Assembly: GCA_030632765.1 (NCBI GenBank) | Contig: DAOVUC010000001.1 | Location: forward strand, 1-21,731 | Length of the DNA stretch: 21,731 nucleotides | Origin: Candidatus Dadabacteria bacterium | GTDB taxonomy: Bacteria > Desulfobacterota_D > UBA1144 > Nemesobacterales > UBA2774 | Direction: 5' to 3' | In this document: positions 7,632-15,152 of the stretch, in pieces | How positions within the stretch are numbered: position 1 is the first letter of the stretch | Layout: each line of letters opens with the position of its first letter | The notes under the pieces: generated by a model | What the model saw: the letters and a program-made list of their open reading frames with translations, nothing else | What the model was told of the DNA's origin: nothing | Databases searched by the model: none | Made by a program: the position numbers and the translations under genes

Positions 7632-8774
7632 ATGAAACATAAAGAAATATATTTTGATAACAACGCCACAACAAGGCCGCTGCCTGAAGTTCGCGAAGAA
7701 GTATTAAAAGTAATGGACAGCGAATTTGGCAACCCCTCGAGCGCCCATTCTACGGGTGAGCGCGCGCGCCGACATATGGCCCAAGCCAGAAAGCAACTTT
7801 CAGAGCTCATAGGATCAGATACGTCCAAGATAACCTTCACCGGATCAGGTACCGAATCGAACAATATGGCTTTTTACTCCCGCACCAGAGATAAAACAGA
7901 CGGATGCCAAATACTAACTACAACAGTTGAACACTCTTCGATACAGAAAATGTGTAATTTTCTAGAATTAAACGGGGTTAAAGTAAACAAACTGGAAGTA
8001 AACCCTGATGGCTTAATAGATTTAGACAAATTAAGAAAGGCTATCAATGATAGCACCTCTCTTGTTTCCGTACAATGGGTAAATAATGAAACTGGGGTTA
8101 TACAACCTATTTCTGAGATAGGGGAAATTTGTACTGAAATGGGCGTTCCTCTCCATACCGATGCGGCTCAGGCGGTGGGTAAAATCGAAATGGATATACA
8201 AGAATTGCCAATTGATTTTTTCTCACTCACAGGGCATAAATTCCACTCCCCTCAAGGTGTAGGGGCTTTATATTGCAAGGACAGACTTTTACTTGCGCCA
8301 ATGTTATTCGGGGGATTTCAGGAAGAGGGATTTCGCCCCGGAACGGAAAATGTCCCAGGAATAGCGGGTATGGGAAAAGCAGCAGAAATTAGACGAAACA
8401 ATTTGCCGGAACTTATTTCTAGAATGAAAGAGTTGCGCGATAGATTTGAGGCAATGGTACTCGACTTCGTGCCCGGATCAAAAGTAAACGGAGACACAAA
8501 AAACCGTGTATGTAATACTTCTAATATCATGTTTGACGGAATTGACGGACGGAGATTAGTAAAGGAACTTGATCAAAACGGGGTAAGGTGCTCTCAGAGT
8601 TCCGCATGCACTAATTTTGAGATGTCGCCGTCATATGTCTTATGCGCAATGGGACTCACGGAAGAAGAAGCATACTCCAGTATTAGATTTAGCTTCTCAG
8701 TAGAAAATACATATGAAGAAATTGATAGTGTGGTAAAAATAATAAGAGAGCTCACAGACAAACTACAAAATTGA
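7632..8774 (+). CDS. Cysteine desulfurase, NifS/IscS family
   Basis: PLP enzyme that takes sulfur from cysteine as a persulfide for Fe-S cluster assembly and tRNA thiolation; cytosolic. The 380-aa protein opens with YFDNNATTRPLPEV. Key residues align with IscS: His101 (VEHSS), Asp177 and Gln180 (HTDAAQ), the PLP Lys203 (SLTGHKFHSPQG), and the persulfide Cys326 (SSACTNFEMSPSYVL). The late GLTEEEAYSSIRFSFS block is typical. The start ATG 7632 has a weak AGGG upstream; a TTG at 7626 is less likely. No scaffold (IscU), IscR or mnmA lies next to it, so its specific partner (NifS, IscS or SufS-like role) cannot be named. Confidence 0.95.
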   Translation: MKHKEIYFDNNATTRPLPEVREEVLKVMDSEFGNPSSAHSTGERARRHMAQARKQLSELIGSDTSKITFTGSGTESNNMAFYSRTRDKTDGCQILTTTVEHSSIQKMCNFLELNGVKVNKLEVNPDGLIDLDKLRKAINDSTSLVSVQWVNNETGVIQPISEIGEICTEMGVPLHTDAAQAVGKIEMDIQELPIDFFSLTGHKFHSPQGVGALYCKDRLLLAPMLFGGFQEEGFRPGTENVPGIAGMGKAAEIRRNNLPELISRMKELRDRFEAMVLDFVPGSKVNGDTKNRVCNTSNIMFDGIDGRRLVKELDQNGVRCSQSSACTNFEMSPSYVLCAMGLTEEEAYSSIRFSFSVENTYEEIDSVVKIIRELTDKLQN

Positions 8775-8898
8775 ATCTACTCTAAATTCTCCTCAATCCC
8801 GCAAGACGGATAGTACTCCCCCTACCCTGAAACTCATACACCACCAGAGACCGATCCGGAAACTAGATTTAACCCTCCAGTTTAAAAGGAAGAGTTAA

Positions 8899-9429
8899 AT
8901 GGAGACAGCAAAGAAAAACATTCTAATTTCAGGCCTTCCCGGAATAGGGAAAACTAGTCTTATAAAAAAAATATGCCAAGAATTAAAGGACAGCGGTCCG
9001 ATAGGTTTCTATACGGAAGAAATAAGAAATGAGGGACAAAGAAAAGGGTTTCAGTTAATAGGGCTTAACGGGCACAGAACAATTTTCGCTCACGTCCTAA
9101 TAGAAAGCAACTATCATGTGGGCAAATACAGGGTCGACATAAACGCATTTGATGAATTCCTAGAATCTATAGATTTCAAACATAAAAAAAGCAGCCTTAT
9201 AATAATAGACGAGATTGGAAAGATGGAATGCTTATCAAGCAAGTTTATAAAAATGATATGGGATATACTGGACTCAAGTAATAGGGTTATAGCAACAATC
9301 TCTCACACAGATGGCGGTATCAAAGGGAAAATAAAACAACGTGAAGATGTGGAATTATTTAAAATGAATCTGGATAACAGGGATTCTCTGCTGACGGATA
9401 TTCTAGAGATAGTAAATACATCTAACTAA
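8899..9429 (+). CDS. THEP1-type nucleoside-triphosphatase
   Basis: Small P-loop NTPase related to adenylate-kinase-like enzymes (PF03266 family). The Walker A motif is GLPGIGKT (12-19). GFYTEEIRNEGQRKGF (about 36-51) is the family-specific segment after the P-loop. VGKYRVD follows near residue 75, and LIIIDEIGKME gives the Walker B with Asp104-Glu105. Length (176 aa) is normal. In vitro members hydrolyse various NTPs; their cellular role is unsettled, possibly RNA or nucleotide processing. The start at 8899 has AAGGAAGAG upstream. It follows the cysteine desulfurase after 124 bp without an obvious terminator. Confidence 0.9.
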   Translation: METAKKNILISGLPGIGKTSLIKKICQELKDSGPIGFYTEEIRNEGQRKGFQLIGLNGHRTIFAHVLIESNYHVGKYRVDINAFDEFLESIDFKHKKSSLIIIDEIGKMECLSSKFIKMIWDILDSSNRVIATISHTDGGIKGKIKQREDVELFKMNLDNRDSLLTDILEIVNTSN

Positions 9430-9514
9430 ATCTTTTACCCTGATGTTTATATCATCTGAGCTCAAACCCTGCTCACTGAGGTTATATAAAGCCTCTGCGG
9501 CTATAGAAACTTCA

Positions 9515-9853
9515 CTAACCGACTTCCCAGGGAATACCGGACAAATTCTTCCCTTGTAGATGAGTTACTGCCAGCCAATTGCAGGAAGGATGACCGAATT
9601 CCTGGTTGGGCTTTAGCAGATGCCGTAAATACAACTCGTGTACACGCATAGCAAAGTCTTTATCCTTATGAGCAATTTTTTCATAGATTATAGATAAAAG
9701 TCCAGCGGCTTGGGCACGTTCTTCATCACTGGGTGAATTTCTACATATCTCGAATAAAAACTCCTTCTGATCTAATGTCAATTTCTCAGGATCAAGAACT
9801 GAAAGCCGCTTGATTTTTTCTAAATTCGAAAAATTTTGACCTGTATTTTCCAA
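9515..9853 (-). CDS. Small unknown protein, possibly frameshifted near its 3' end
   Basis: 112 aa, predicted soluble and helical, with no family I recognise. The start is TTG 9853, with AGGAGAG about 10 nt upstream. The central part (residues 30-90) is a charged helical stretch with EERAQAAGLLSIIYEK and RVHELYLRHLL. After residue 101 the frame gives a short tail, GKNLSGIPWEVG. If one G is removed from the GGG at plus-strand 9551-9553, the protein instead continues as QGRICPVFPGKSV and on through a helical, protein-like stretch to a stop at 9403, overlapping the end of the NTPase gene by 27 bp on the opposite strand. The original gene may therefore have been about 150 aa. Confidence 0.6.
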   Translation of the reverse strand: MENTGQNFSNLEKIKRLSVLDPEKLTLDQKEFLFEICRNSPSDEERAQAAGLLSIIYEKIAHKDKDFAMRVHELYLRHLLKPNQEFGHPSCNWLAVTHLQGKNLSGIPWEVG

Positions 9854-9981
9854 TTTACTAATCTCTCCTAAAATCTAATACGTAACATAACGAATTTGGG
9901 TTCTACTCAGAAAATAATAATCCAAAAATCCGCAAGTTAATAGAAAAGAACAAATATGTTTCAACTTTTCCGCAAATCGGC

Positions 9982-10010
9982 TTGTTACCTGTAAAGCCTC
10001 TCGTTATAAT
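9982..10010 (+). promoter_or_regulatory. Near-consensus sigma-70 promoter giving a leaderless glycerate kinase mRNA
   Basis: TTGTTA (9982-9987) and TATAAT (10005-10010) are separated by exactly 17 bp. A start 7-9 nt downstream of the -10 falls at 10017-10019, and the ATG of the kinase is 10019-10021. No Shine-Dalgarno precedes that ATG. Both facts point to a leaderless transcript. Confidence 0.75.
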
Positions 10011-10018
10011 TTGAGTCC

Positions 10019-11347
10019 ATGACGTTGGACAAACTAAAAAGTGATGCAAGGGCTATTTTTGAGGCCGGTCTAAAAGCTGTAGATCCTGTAACCGCTGTCA
10101 AGAATCATCTGAGGAGGGTGGGTGAGACACTTGAGTTGGGGGAAAGGAATTATGACCTGCGGAATTACGAGAATATATATGTAATTGGAATGGGTAAAGC
10201 AGCCGCTTCAATGGCCAAGGCAATTGAGGATATACTTGGCGATAGGTTAACCCGCGGCATAGTGAATGTGAAATATGGGCATACCGTTCCACTTAACAAA
10301 ATCAAAACCAACGAAGCTGCTCACCCTGTACCTGATGATGCTGGACTTATAGGCACTAAAGAGATTATGGATCTCCTTAAAGGAACCGGGGAGAAAGATC
10401 TTGTTATCTGTCTAATATCTGGCGGAGGGTCTGCGCTTCTACCTTTACCAGCAGGCAACTTAACACTTGAAGATAAACAAATCATGACAAAATCGCTTCT
10501 AGAATGCGGAGCCACTATTCATGAAATAAATTCAATTCGTAAGCAAATCTCATCAGTAAAAGGCGGCAGGCTCGCAGAACTCGTATATCCCTCCACATTA
10601 ATTTCACTTATTTTATCAGACGTTATAGGTGACGATCTTGATGTAATTGCTTCAGGGCCAACTGTCCCCAACACTCACACATTTCATGATTGCAGAGAGA
10701 TTATTGAAAGATATAAATTGAGGGAAAGGGCGCCTAAGAGAGTTATTGATTACATAGAAATGGGGTGTAAAGGTGAGATTGAAGATACTCCAAAAGCTGA
10801 AAACCCAATATTTAAGCGTACGCAAAATGCAATTGTGGGGAGCAATATACTCGCTGTAATTGCTGCAAAAGAAAAAGCTTCTGAGTTAGGCTATAACAGC
10901 CTGGTTCTCTCTACGTTTATTCACGGGGAGACAGAGGAAGTCGCCAAGGTACACACGGCTATAGCTAAAGAAATCAGATCATCCGGCAATCCGGTCAAGA
11001 AGCCCGCGTGTATTATTTCGGGTGGAGAGACAACAGTGACCATAGAGGGGAAAGGGGACGGAGGTAGAAACCAGGAATTTGTTTTAGCCGCTGCATTGGA
11101 TATCGATGGACTAAATGATGTTGTAATACTTAGCGGCGGTACTGATGGAAACGACGGACCTACAGATGCTGCCGGAGCTTTTGCTGATGGAACAACAATT
11201 GGGAGGGCAAGCAAATTAGGCTTAAATGCTTATGAATACTTGTGTGATAATAACTCCTACAATTTTTTTAAGCCTCTTGGCGATCTTTTAATTACAGGAC
11301 CTACCAACACAAATGTTATGGACTTAAGAGTCTTACTAATTTCTTAG
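10019..11347 (+). CDS. Glycerate 2-kinase (MOFRL/GckA family)
   Basis: Phosphorylates D-glycerate, giving 2-phosphoglycerate in this family, which feeds glycolysis; cytosolic. The 442-aa protein has the N-terminal YVIGMGKAAASMAKAIEDIL block (54-73), the nucleotide-binding ISGGGSALLPLP (133-144), the SVKGGRLAELVYP and LSDVIGDDLDVIASGPTVP segments, and the C-terminal MOFRL domain with ISGGETTVTI, GGRNQEFVLAAA and LSGGTDGNDGPTDAAGA. It is complete. It stands alone between convergent neighbours. Serine or glyoxylate derived glycerate is the likely substrate source, which fits the glycine-cleavage genes nearby only at the pathway level. Commonly called gckA, ttuD or glxK; I leave the symbol blank. 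Confidence 0.95.
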   Translation: MTLDKLKSDARAIFEAGLKAVDPVTAVKNHLRRVGETLELGERNYDLRNYENIYVIGMGKAAASMAKAIEDILGDRLTRGIVNVKYGHTVPLNKIKTNEAAHPVPDDAGLIGTKEIMDLLKGTGEKDLVICLISGGGSALLPLPAGNLTLEDKQIMTKSLLECGATIHEINSIRKQISSVKGGRLAELVYPSTLISLILSDVIGDDLDVIASGPTVPNTHTFHDCREIIERYKLRERAPKRVIDYIEMGCKGEIEDTPKAENPIFKRTQNAIVGSNILAVIAAKEKASELGYNSLVLSTFIHGETEEVAKVHTAIAKEIRSSGNPVKKPACIISGGETTVTIEGKGDGGRNQEFVLAAALDIDGLNDVVILSGGTDGNDGPTDAAGAFADGTTIGRASKLGLNAYEYLCDNNSYNFFKPLGDLLITGPTNTNVMDLRVLLIS

Positions 11348-11377
11348 CAAATAAGACGGTTAACGCAAAAGTACAAC

Positions 11378-11731
11378 TCAAACTTTGAGTCCGCTTAAAA
11401 ACTTAACCTGGGAGGCAAGTTCTTCTTTTGTAACAGAAAAGATATCGAAACTTTTATTATGTGTTATAAGTAGAATATTTTCGGCGATGAGCCTCTCACT
11501 GTTTTTAACCCAATACACGCAAATTATCATCTCTAGTCCGCCCGGGCGTTTAACCATTATAGAAGAATACTTTTCGATACCTATTATGAGCGGGCCGTCT
11601 GAAACAATCTTAACTTCATATCCGTCAACAGCATCGTAATCATTAATTAAGCTTTCAAATACAGGAATGACAATGTTTTTAAACACTTCATCTACTCTAT
11701 CACCCATTTTCCAGTTTGAATCTTGACTCAT
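11378..11731 (-). CDS. Small unknown protein
   Basis: 117 aa, soluble, mixed alpha/beta, no recognised family. I use the ATG at 11731 rather than earlier in-frame starts, because it lies 14 bp after the stop of the DUF2237 gene and has GGTGA just upstream. Starting further back would overlap that gene extensively. Visible features are a GYEVKIVSDGPLIIGIEK beta-rich segment, LEMIICVYWVKN, and a helical C-terminus (VTKEELASQVKFLSGL). It is probably co-transcribed with the DUF2237 gene and converges on the glycerate kinase. Confidence 0.7.
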   Translation of the reverse strand: MSQDSNWKMGDRVDEVFKNIVIPVFESLINDYDAVDGYEVKIVSDGPLIIGIEKYSSIMVKRPGGLEMIICVYWVKNSERLIAENILLITHNKSFDIFSVTKEELASQVKFLSGLKV

Positions 11732-11745
11732 GATTTTCACCAATA

Positions 11746-12117
11746 TCAGGCAAGGTCTATCGCATATTTTTTTAAGTCCTCGAGTGATACAACCTCCAAA
11801 GCCGACTCGTGAGTTGAGGTTAGAAATACGTGGGGGGCCATACCATTTTCCATTGCTTCTCTCCACCTAAGAGCGCACAAACACCACCGGTCGCCGGGTT
11901 TCAAGCCGGGGAATTCAAAATCCGGATTCGGAGTTGAAAGATCATTACCTTTGGCTTTTGAAAATTCCAAGAATTCCTGACTTACCTCTATACATACAAC
12001 GTGCAAACCTAAGTCGTCGGGGCCTGTCCGGCAACAGCCGTCACGGTAAAACCCTGTCATTGGCGATGTACAGCAAGTTCCTAATTCCTGACCAAATACA
12101 TTTTTTTCTACTGGCAT
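11746..12117 (-). CDS. DUF2237 family protein
   Basis: 123 aa, full length. The conserved blocks are all present: NVFGQELGTCC, MTGFYRDGCCRTGPDDLGLH, FLEFSKAKGNDLSTPNP, FPGLKPGDRWCLCALRWREA and an ending with HESALEVVSLEDLKKYAI. The conserved Cys pairs (CC near residues 15 and 28, CLC near 79) and acidic residues suggest a bound metal or redox role, but no function is established for this widespread family. The start ATG 12117 has GGAG 8 nt upstream. It is the first gene of a two-gene minus-strand unit. Confidence 0.92.
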   Translation of the reverse strand: MPVEKNVFGQELGTCCTSPMTGFYRDGCCRTGPDDLGLHVVCIEVSQEFLEFSKAKGNDLSTPNPDFEFPGLKPGDRWCLCALRWREAMENGMAPHVFLTSTHESALEVVSLEDLKKYAIDLA

Positions 12118-12192
12118 ATTAATTTCTCCACTAACTGCTGACTTGATAATTAGAGGTACTTTAACATATCTGAATGTATTATTTAGATCATG

Positions 12193-12222
12193 TTGATAGA
12201 GAATTTTACTACATCATATTAT
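12193..12222 (+). promoter_or_regulatory. Sigma-70-type promoter of the 46-codon small gene
   Basis: TTGATA (12193-12198), 18 bp, TATTAT (12217-12222). A start near 12229 gives a leader of about 28 nt with AAGGAA (12245-12250) placed 6 nt before the ATG at 12257. Confidence 0.55.
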
Positions 12223-12256
12223 AAACCTGTTTATTCTCCCAACTAAGGAAAAAGAC

Positions 12257-12397
12257 ATGTTAAATTCTAAAACCATGCAAAATAGAGGATATAACATTAT
12301 TAAATGGACAAAACATGGTTTAGAGTACTGTGTCATATCAGATCTAAATTTGGCCAAACTAACTGAGTTTGCTGATCTATATAGAAAGCAATCATAG
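12257..12397 (+). CDS. 46-aa small protein resembling the C-terminal tail of anti-sigma factors
   Basis: The frame begins ATG TTA AAT TCT and ends at TAG 12395-12397. The product contains GYNIIKWTKHGLEYCVISDL (residues 11-30) followed by NLAKLTEFADLYR. This pattern (GYN-hydrophobic-W, G-x-x-Y, SDLN-x-x-x-L-x-x-F) resembles the C-terminal segment of membrane-bound anti-sigma factors of the zinc-finger (zf-HC2) type, where it follows the transmembrane helix. Here the zinc finger and membrane segment are absent. A promoter candidate and a good Shine-Dalgarno stand in front, so it may be a real small gene rather than debris. No sigma-ECF gene lies beside it. Alternatives: relic of a deleted anti-sigma gene, or chance. 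Confidence 0.55.
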   Translation: MLNSKTMQNRGYNIIKWTKHGLEYCVISDLNLAKLTEFADLYRKQS

Positions 12398-12988
<591 letters not shown>

Positions 12989-13025
12989 ATCATAGACTTG
13001 ACTATCTTAAGGAGGATAGGCAATA

Positions 13026-14492
13026 ATGCCCACAACACAAAAGACAAAAAGCAAAGGAGGAACTGCTAGCATGTTTCCAAAAAAGCCCGCAGATGTAGTA
13101 AAAATGATTAAAGATAATGGAGTTCTTATTGTGGACTTCAGATTTCTAGACTTCGTAGGTATGTGGCAGCATTTCAGTATTTCTGTTAATGAATATGACG
13201 TAGCGATGTTCGAAGAGGGATTAGGTTTTGACGGGTCAAGTATAAGAGGGTGGCAATCAATTAACACAAGCGATATGCTTGTTATTCCAGATGCAACAAC
13301 AGCAAGGATTGACCCGTTTTTAGATATTCCAACAGTTGCTCTAATCTGTGATATTGTAGATCCAATTACACGTGAGCCTTATTCGCGTGACCCACGCAAT
13401 ATTTCAAAGAAGGCCCTGGCTTATTTGAAGGGTACAGGAATTGGGGATGTAGCATACTTCGGGCCTGAGCTTGAGTTCTTTATCTTAGACGACGTAAGGT
13501 ACGACCAAACTCCAAATTCCGGCTACTATTTTGTAGATTCCGTTGAGGGTATCTGGAATTCGGGAGCAGACGAGAATCCTAACCTCGGCTATAAACCCCG
13601 TCACAAAGAGGGATATTTCCCAACTCCACCTACAGACACATTCCAGGACTTACGTTCTGAAATGGTAGTTGAGCTTGAGAAGCTAGGAATTTCCATTGAG
13701 GCACACCATCACGAAGTTGCAACGGCTGGGCAAGCGGAAATTGACATGAGATTTGCTCCAATTGTAGAAATGGGCGATCAGATGATGTGGTATAAGTATG
13801 TGTGCAGAAATGTCGCCAAAAAGCACGGCAAAACAGTTACTTTCATGCCTAAGCCGATTTTTGACGATAACGGCTCGGGAATGCACGTACATCAATCAAT
13901 ATGGAAGAAGAACAAACCACTATTTGCAGGAAACGGTTACGCTGGAATGAGTGAAATGGCAATGCATTATATCGGTGGAATATTAAAGCACGCTGGAGCA
14001 CTTTGCGCATTCACAAATCCAACGACTAATTCTTATAGAAGACTTGTTCCGGGATTTGAAGCTCCTGTTAACCTGGCATATTCAGCAAGAAATAGAAGTG
14101 CGGCAGTCAGGATTCCAATGTACTCGCCTAGCCCTAAAGCAAAGAGACTTGAGATTAGATTCCCCGATCCTTCGTGTAATGGTTATCTCACTTTTTCCGC
14201 GATGCTAATGGCAGGACTCGACGGGATTGAGAAGAAAATAAACCCAGGCGATCCGCTAGATAAAGATATTTACTCCTTGGGACCAGAGGAGCTTGCCGGT
14301 ATTCCATCAGTTCCGGGTTCACTGGAAGATGCACTTAAAGCACTTCAAGATGACCACGAGTTTCTCCTAAAGGGCGATGTCTTTACAGAGGACGTAATTG
14401 AAACCTGGATTGAGTATAAAATGGAGAACGAAGTTAACCCAATGAAATTAAGACCGGTACCTTATGAGTTCATGCTCTACTACGATGTATAA
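13026..14492 (+). CDS. glnA: Glutamine synthetase type I
   Basis: Makes glutamine from glutamate, ammonia and ATP; dodecamer in the cytosol. Class motifs are [10 protein letters not shown] near the N-terminus, the catalytic [53 protein letters not shown], and [10 protein letters not shown]. The segment [10 protein letters not shown] carries the tyrosine at the adenylylation position, so it is probably GSI-beta and controlled by adenylylation with PII. There are two good starts. ATG 13026 has AAGGAGG 10 nt upstream and yields 488 aa with a basic 15-residue extension. ATG 13071 in the same frame has its own AAAGGAGG (13053-13060) and yields 473 aa, the normal length. The shorter form probably matches homologues; I give the longer span because both are well supported. 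Followed by a strong terminator. Confidence 0.97.
   Translation: MPTTQKTKSKGGTASMFPKKPADVVKMIKDNGVLIVDFRFLDFVGMWQHFSISVNEYDVAMFEEGLGFDGSSIRGWQSINTSDMLVIPDATTARIDPFLDIPTVALICDIVDPITREPYSRDPRNISKKALAYLKGTGIGDVAYFGPELEFFILDDVRYDQTPNSGYYFVDSVEGIWNSGADENPNLGYKPRHKEGYFPTPPTDTFQDLRSEMVVELEKLGISIEAHHHEVATAGQAEIDMRFAPIVEMGDQMMWYKYVCRNVAKKHGKTVTFMPKPIFDDNGSGMHVHQSIWKKNKPLFAGNGYAGMSEMAMHYIGGILKHAGALCAFTNPTTNSYRRLVPGFEAPVNLAYSARNRSAAVRIPMYSPSPKAKRLEIRFPDPSCNGYLTFSAMLMAGLDGIEKKINPGDPLDKDIYSLGPEELAGIPSVPGSLEDALKALQDDHEFLLKGDVFTEDVIETWIEYKMENEVNPMKLRPVPYEFMLYYDV
13053..13060 (+). promoter_or_regulatory. Second Shine-Dalgarno site inside glnA, deciding an internal start at 13071
   Basis: AAAGGAGG lies 10 nt before the in-frame ATG 13071, whose product starts [13 protein letters not shown] like typical glutamine synthetases. 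The upstream ATG 13026 has an equally strong site (13009-13015) at the same spacing. Confidence 0.65.
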
Positions 14493-14527
14493 AAAGTAGA
14501 AAATACTCTTAAGATAAATAAAAGTTT

Positions 14528-14566
14528 AAAAAGGCGGCAGGTTGTTAAGATCTGTCGCCTTTTTTT
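14528..14566 (+). terminator. Rho-independent terminator after glnA
   Basis: AAAGGCGGCAG pairs with CTGTCGCCTTT (one G-U pair) around a short loop and is followed by seven T. It ends the glnB-glnA unit 36 bp past the glnA stop. Confidence 0.93.
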
Positions 14567-14636
14567 ATTTTCCTAACCGCTGCAGAATTCCATAAAATAA
14601 ATATCTGAATCCTATTTGTAAGAAAGTCCATCTATA

Positions 14637-15023
14637 TTGAGTGTGAGAAACTCAATTTGGACAAAAAATGTTATAGTTGCCTTGCTAATTCTTGCAATTC
14701 CACTTTTACTAGTAAAGTTTAGTGTTGCGGAAGAGGGAAATGAAGATAATCCAATCTTGGTATCAAAGCTTAGCATCGGTACACCTGATGATTCCTTAAT
14801 AGAGCAGTTTATGGAAACAAATGATTTTTCGGCTGATACAAAAATTTATTCTGAGGATGATGAAACAGCATTTGTTTATACAAATTCAGAGGAACTGGAA
14901 ATTAAGGCTGAGAAATTAAAGAAAGAAGATATTCTAAGTGCAGTACCGAGCATCTCTACAGAAGATAATAAAACTCTTGGTCTCCTCATCCCTCCTTTTG
15001 CGTACTTCGCTAAAAAATTCTAG
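14637..15023 (+). CDS. Unknown small protein with an N-terminal membrane anchor or signal peptide
   Basis: 128 aa. Residues 10-31 form a hydrophobic segment after a basic start (RNSIWTKN), ending near SVAEEG, so the protein is exported or membrane anchored. The rest is acidic (many Glu/Asp) and ends with a short hydrophobic LGLLIPPFAYFAKKF. No family recognised. The start is uncertain: TTG 14637 or GTG 14643, neither with a good Shine-Dalgarno. It lies after the glnA terminator and converges on nuoL across about 130 bp that hold nothing recognisable. Confidence 0.6.
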   Translation: MSVRNSIWTKNVIVALLILAIPLLLVKFSVAEEGNEDNPILVSKLSIGTPDDSLIEQFMETNDFSADTKIYSEDDETAFVYTNSEELEIKAEKLKKEDILSAVPSISTEDNKTLGLLIPPFAYFAKKF

Positions 15024-15152
15024 TATCTGAAAATTGCAGTGATACCGGTTTGCAACTGAGCACATATTAGTTTTATGTAAATAAGACTGAAGTTATAAAT
15101 TGCTCTACTTAGAAGGAAGTATGTGTAACGTACAAAAACTTTGGTTAACAAT

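Noticed and set aside
11732..11866. Extended start of the 117-aa unknown protein at 11866
   Set aside because: Would overlap the DUF2237 gene by 121 bp; ATG 11731 has a ribosome site and lies just after that gene's stop.
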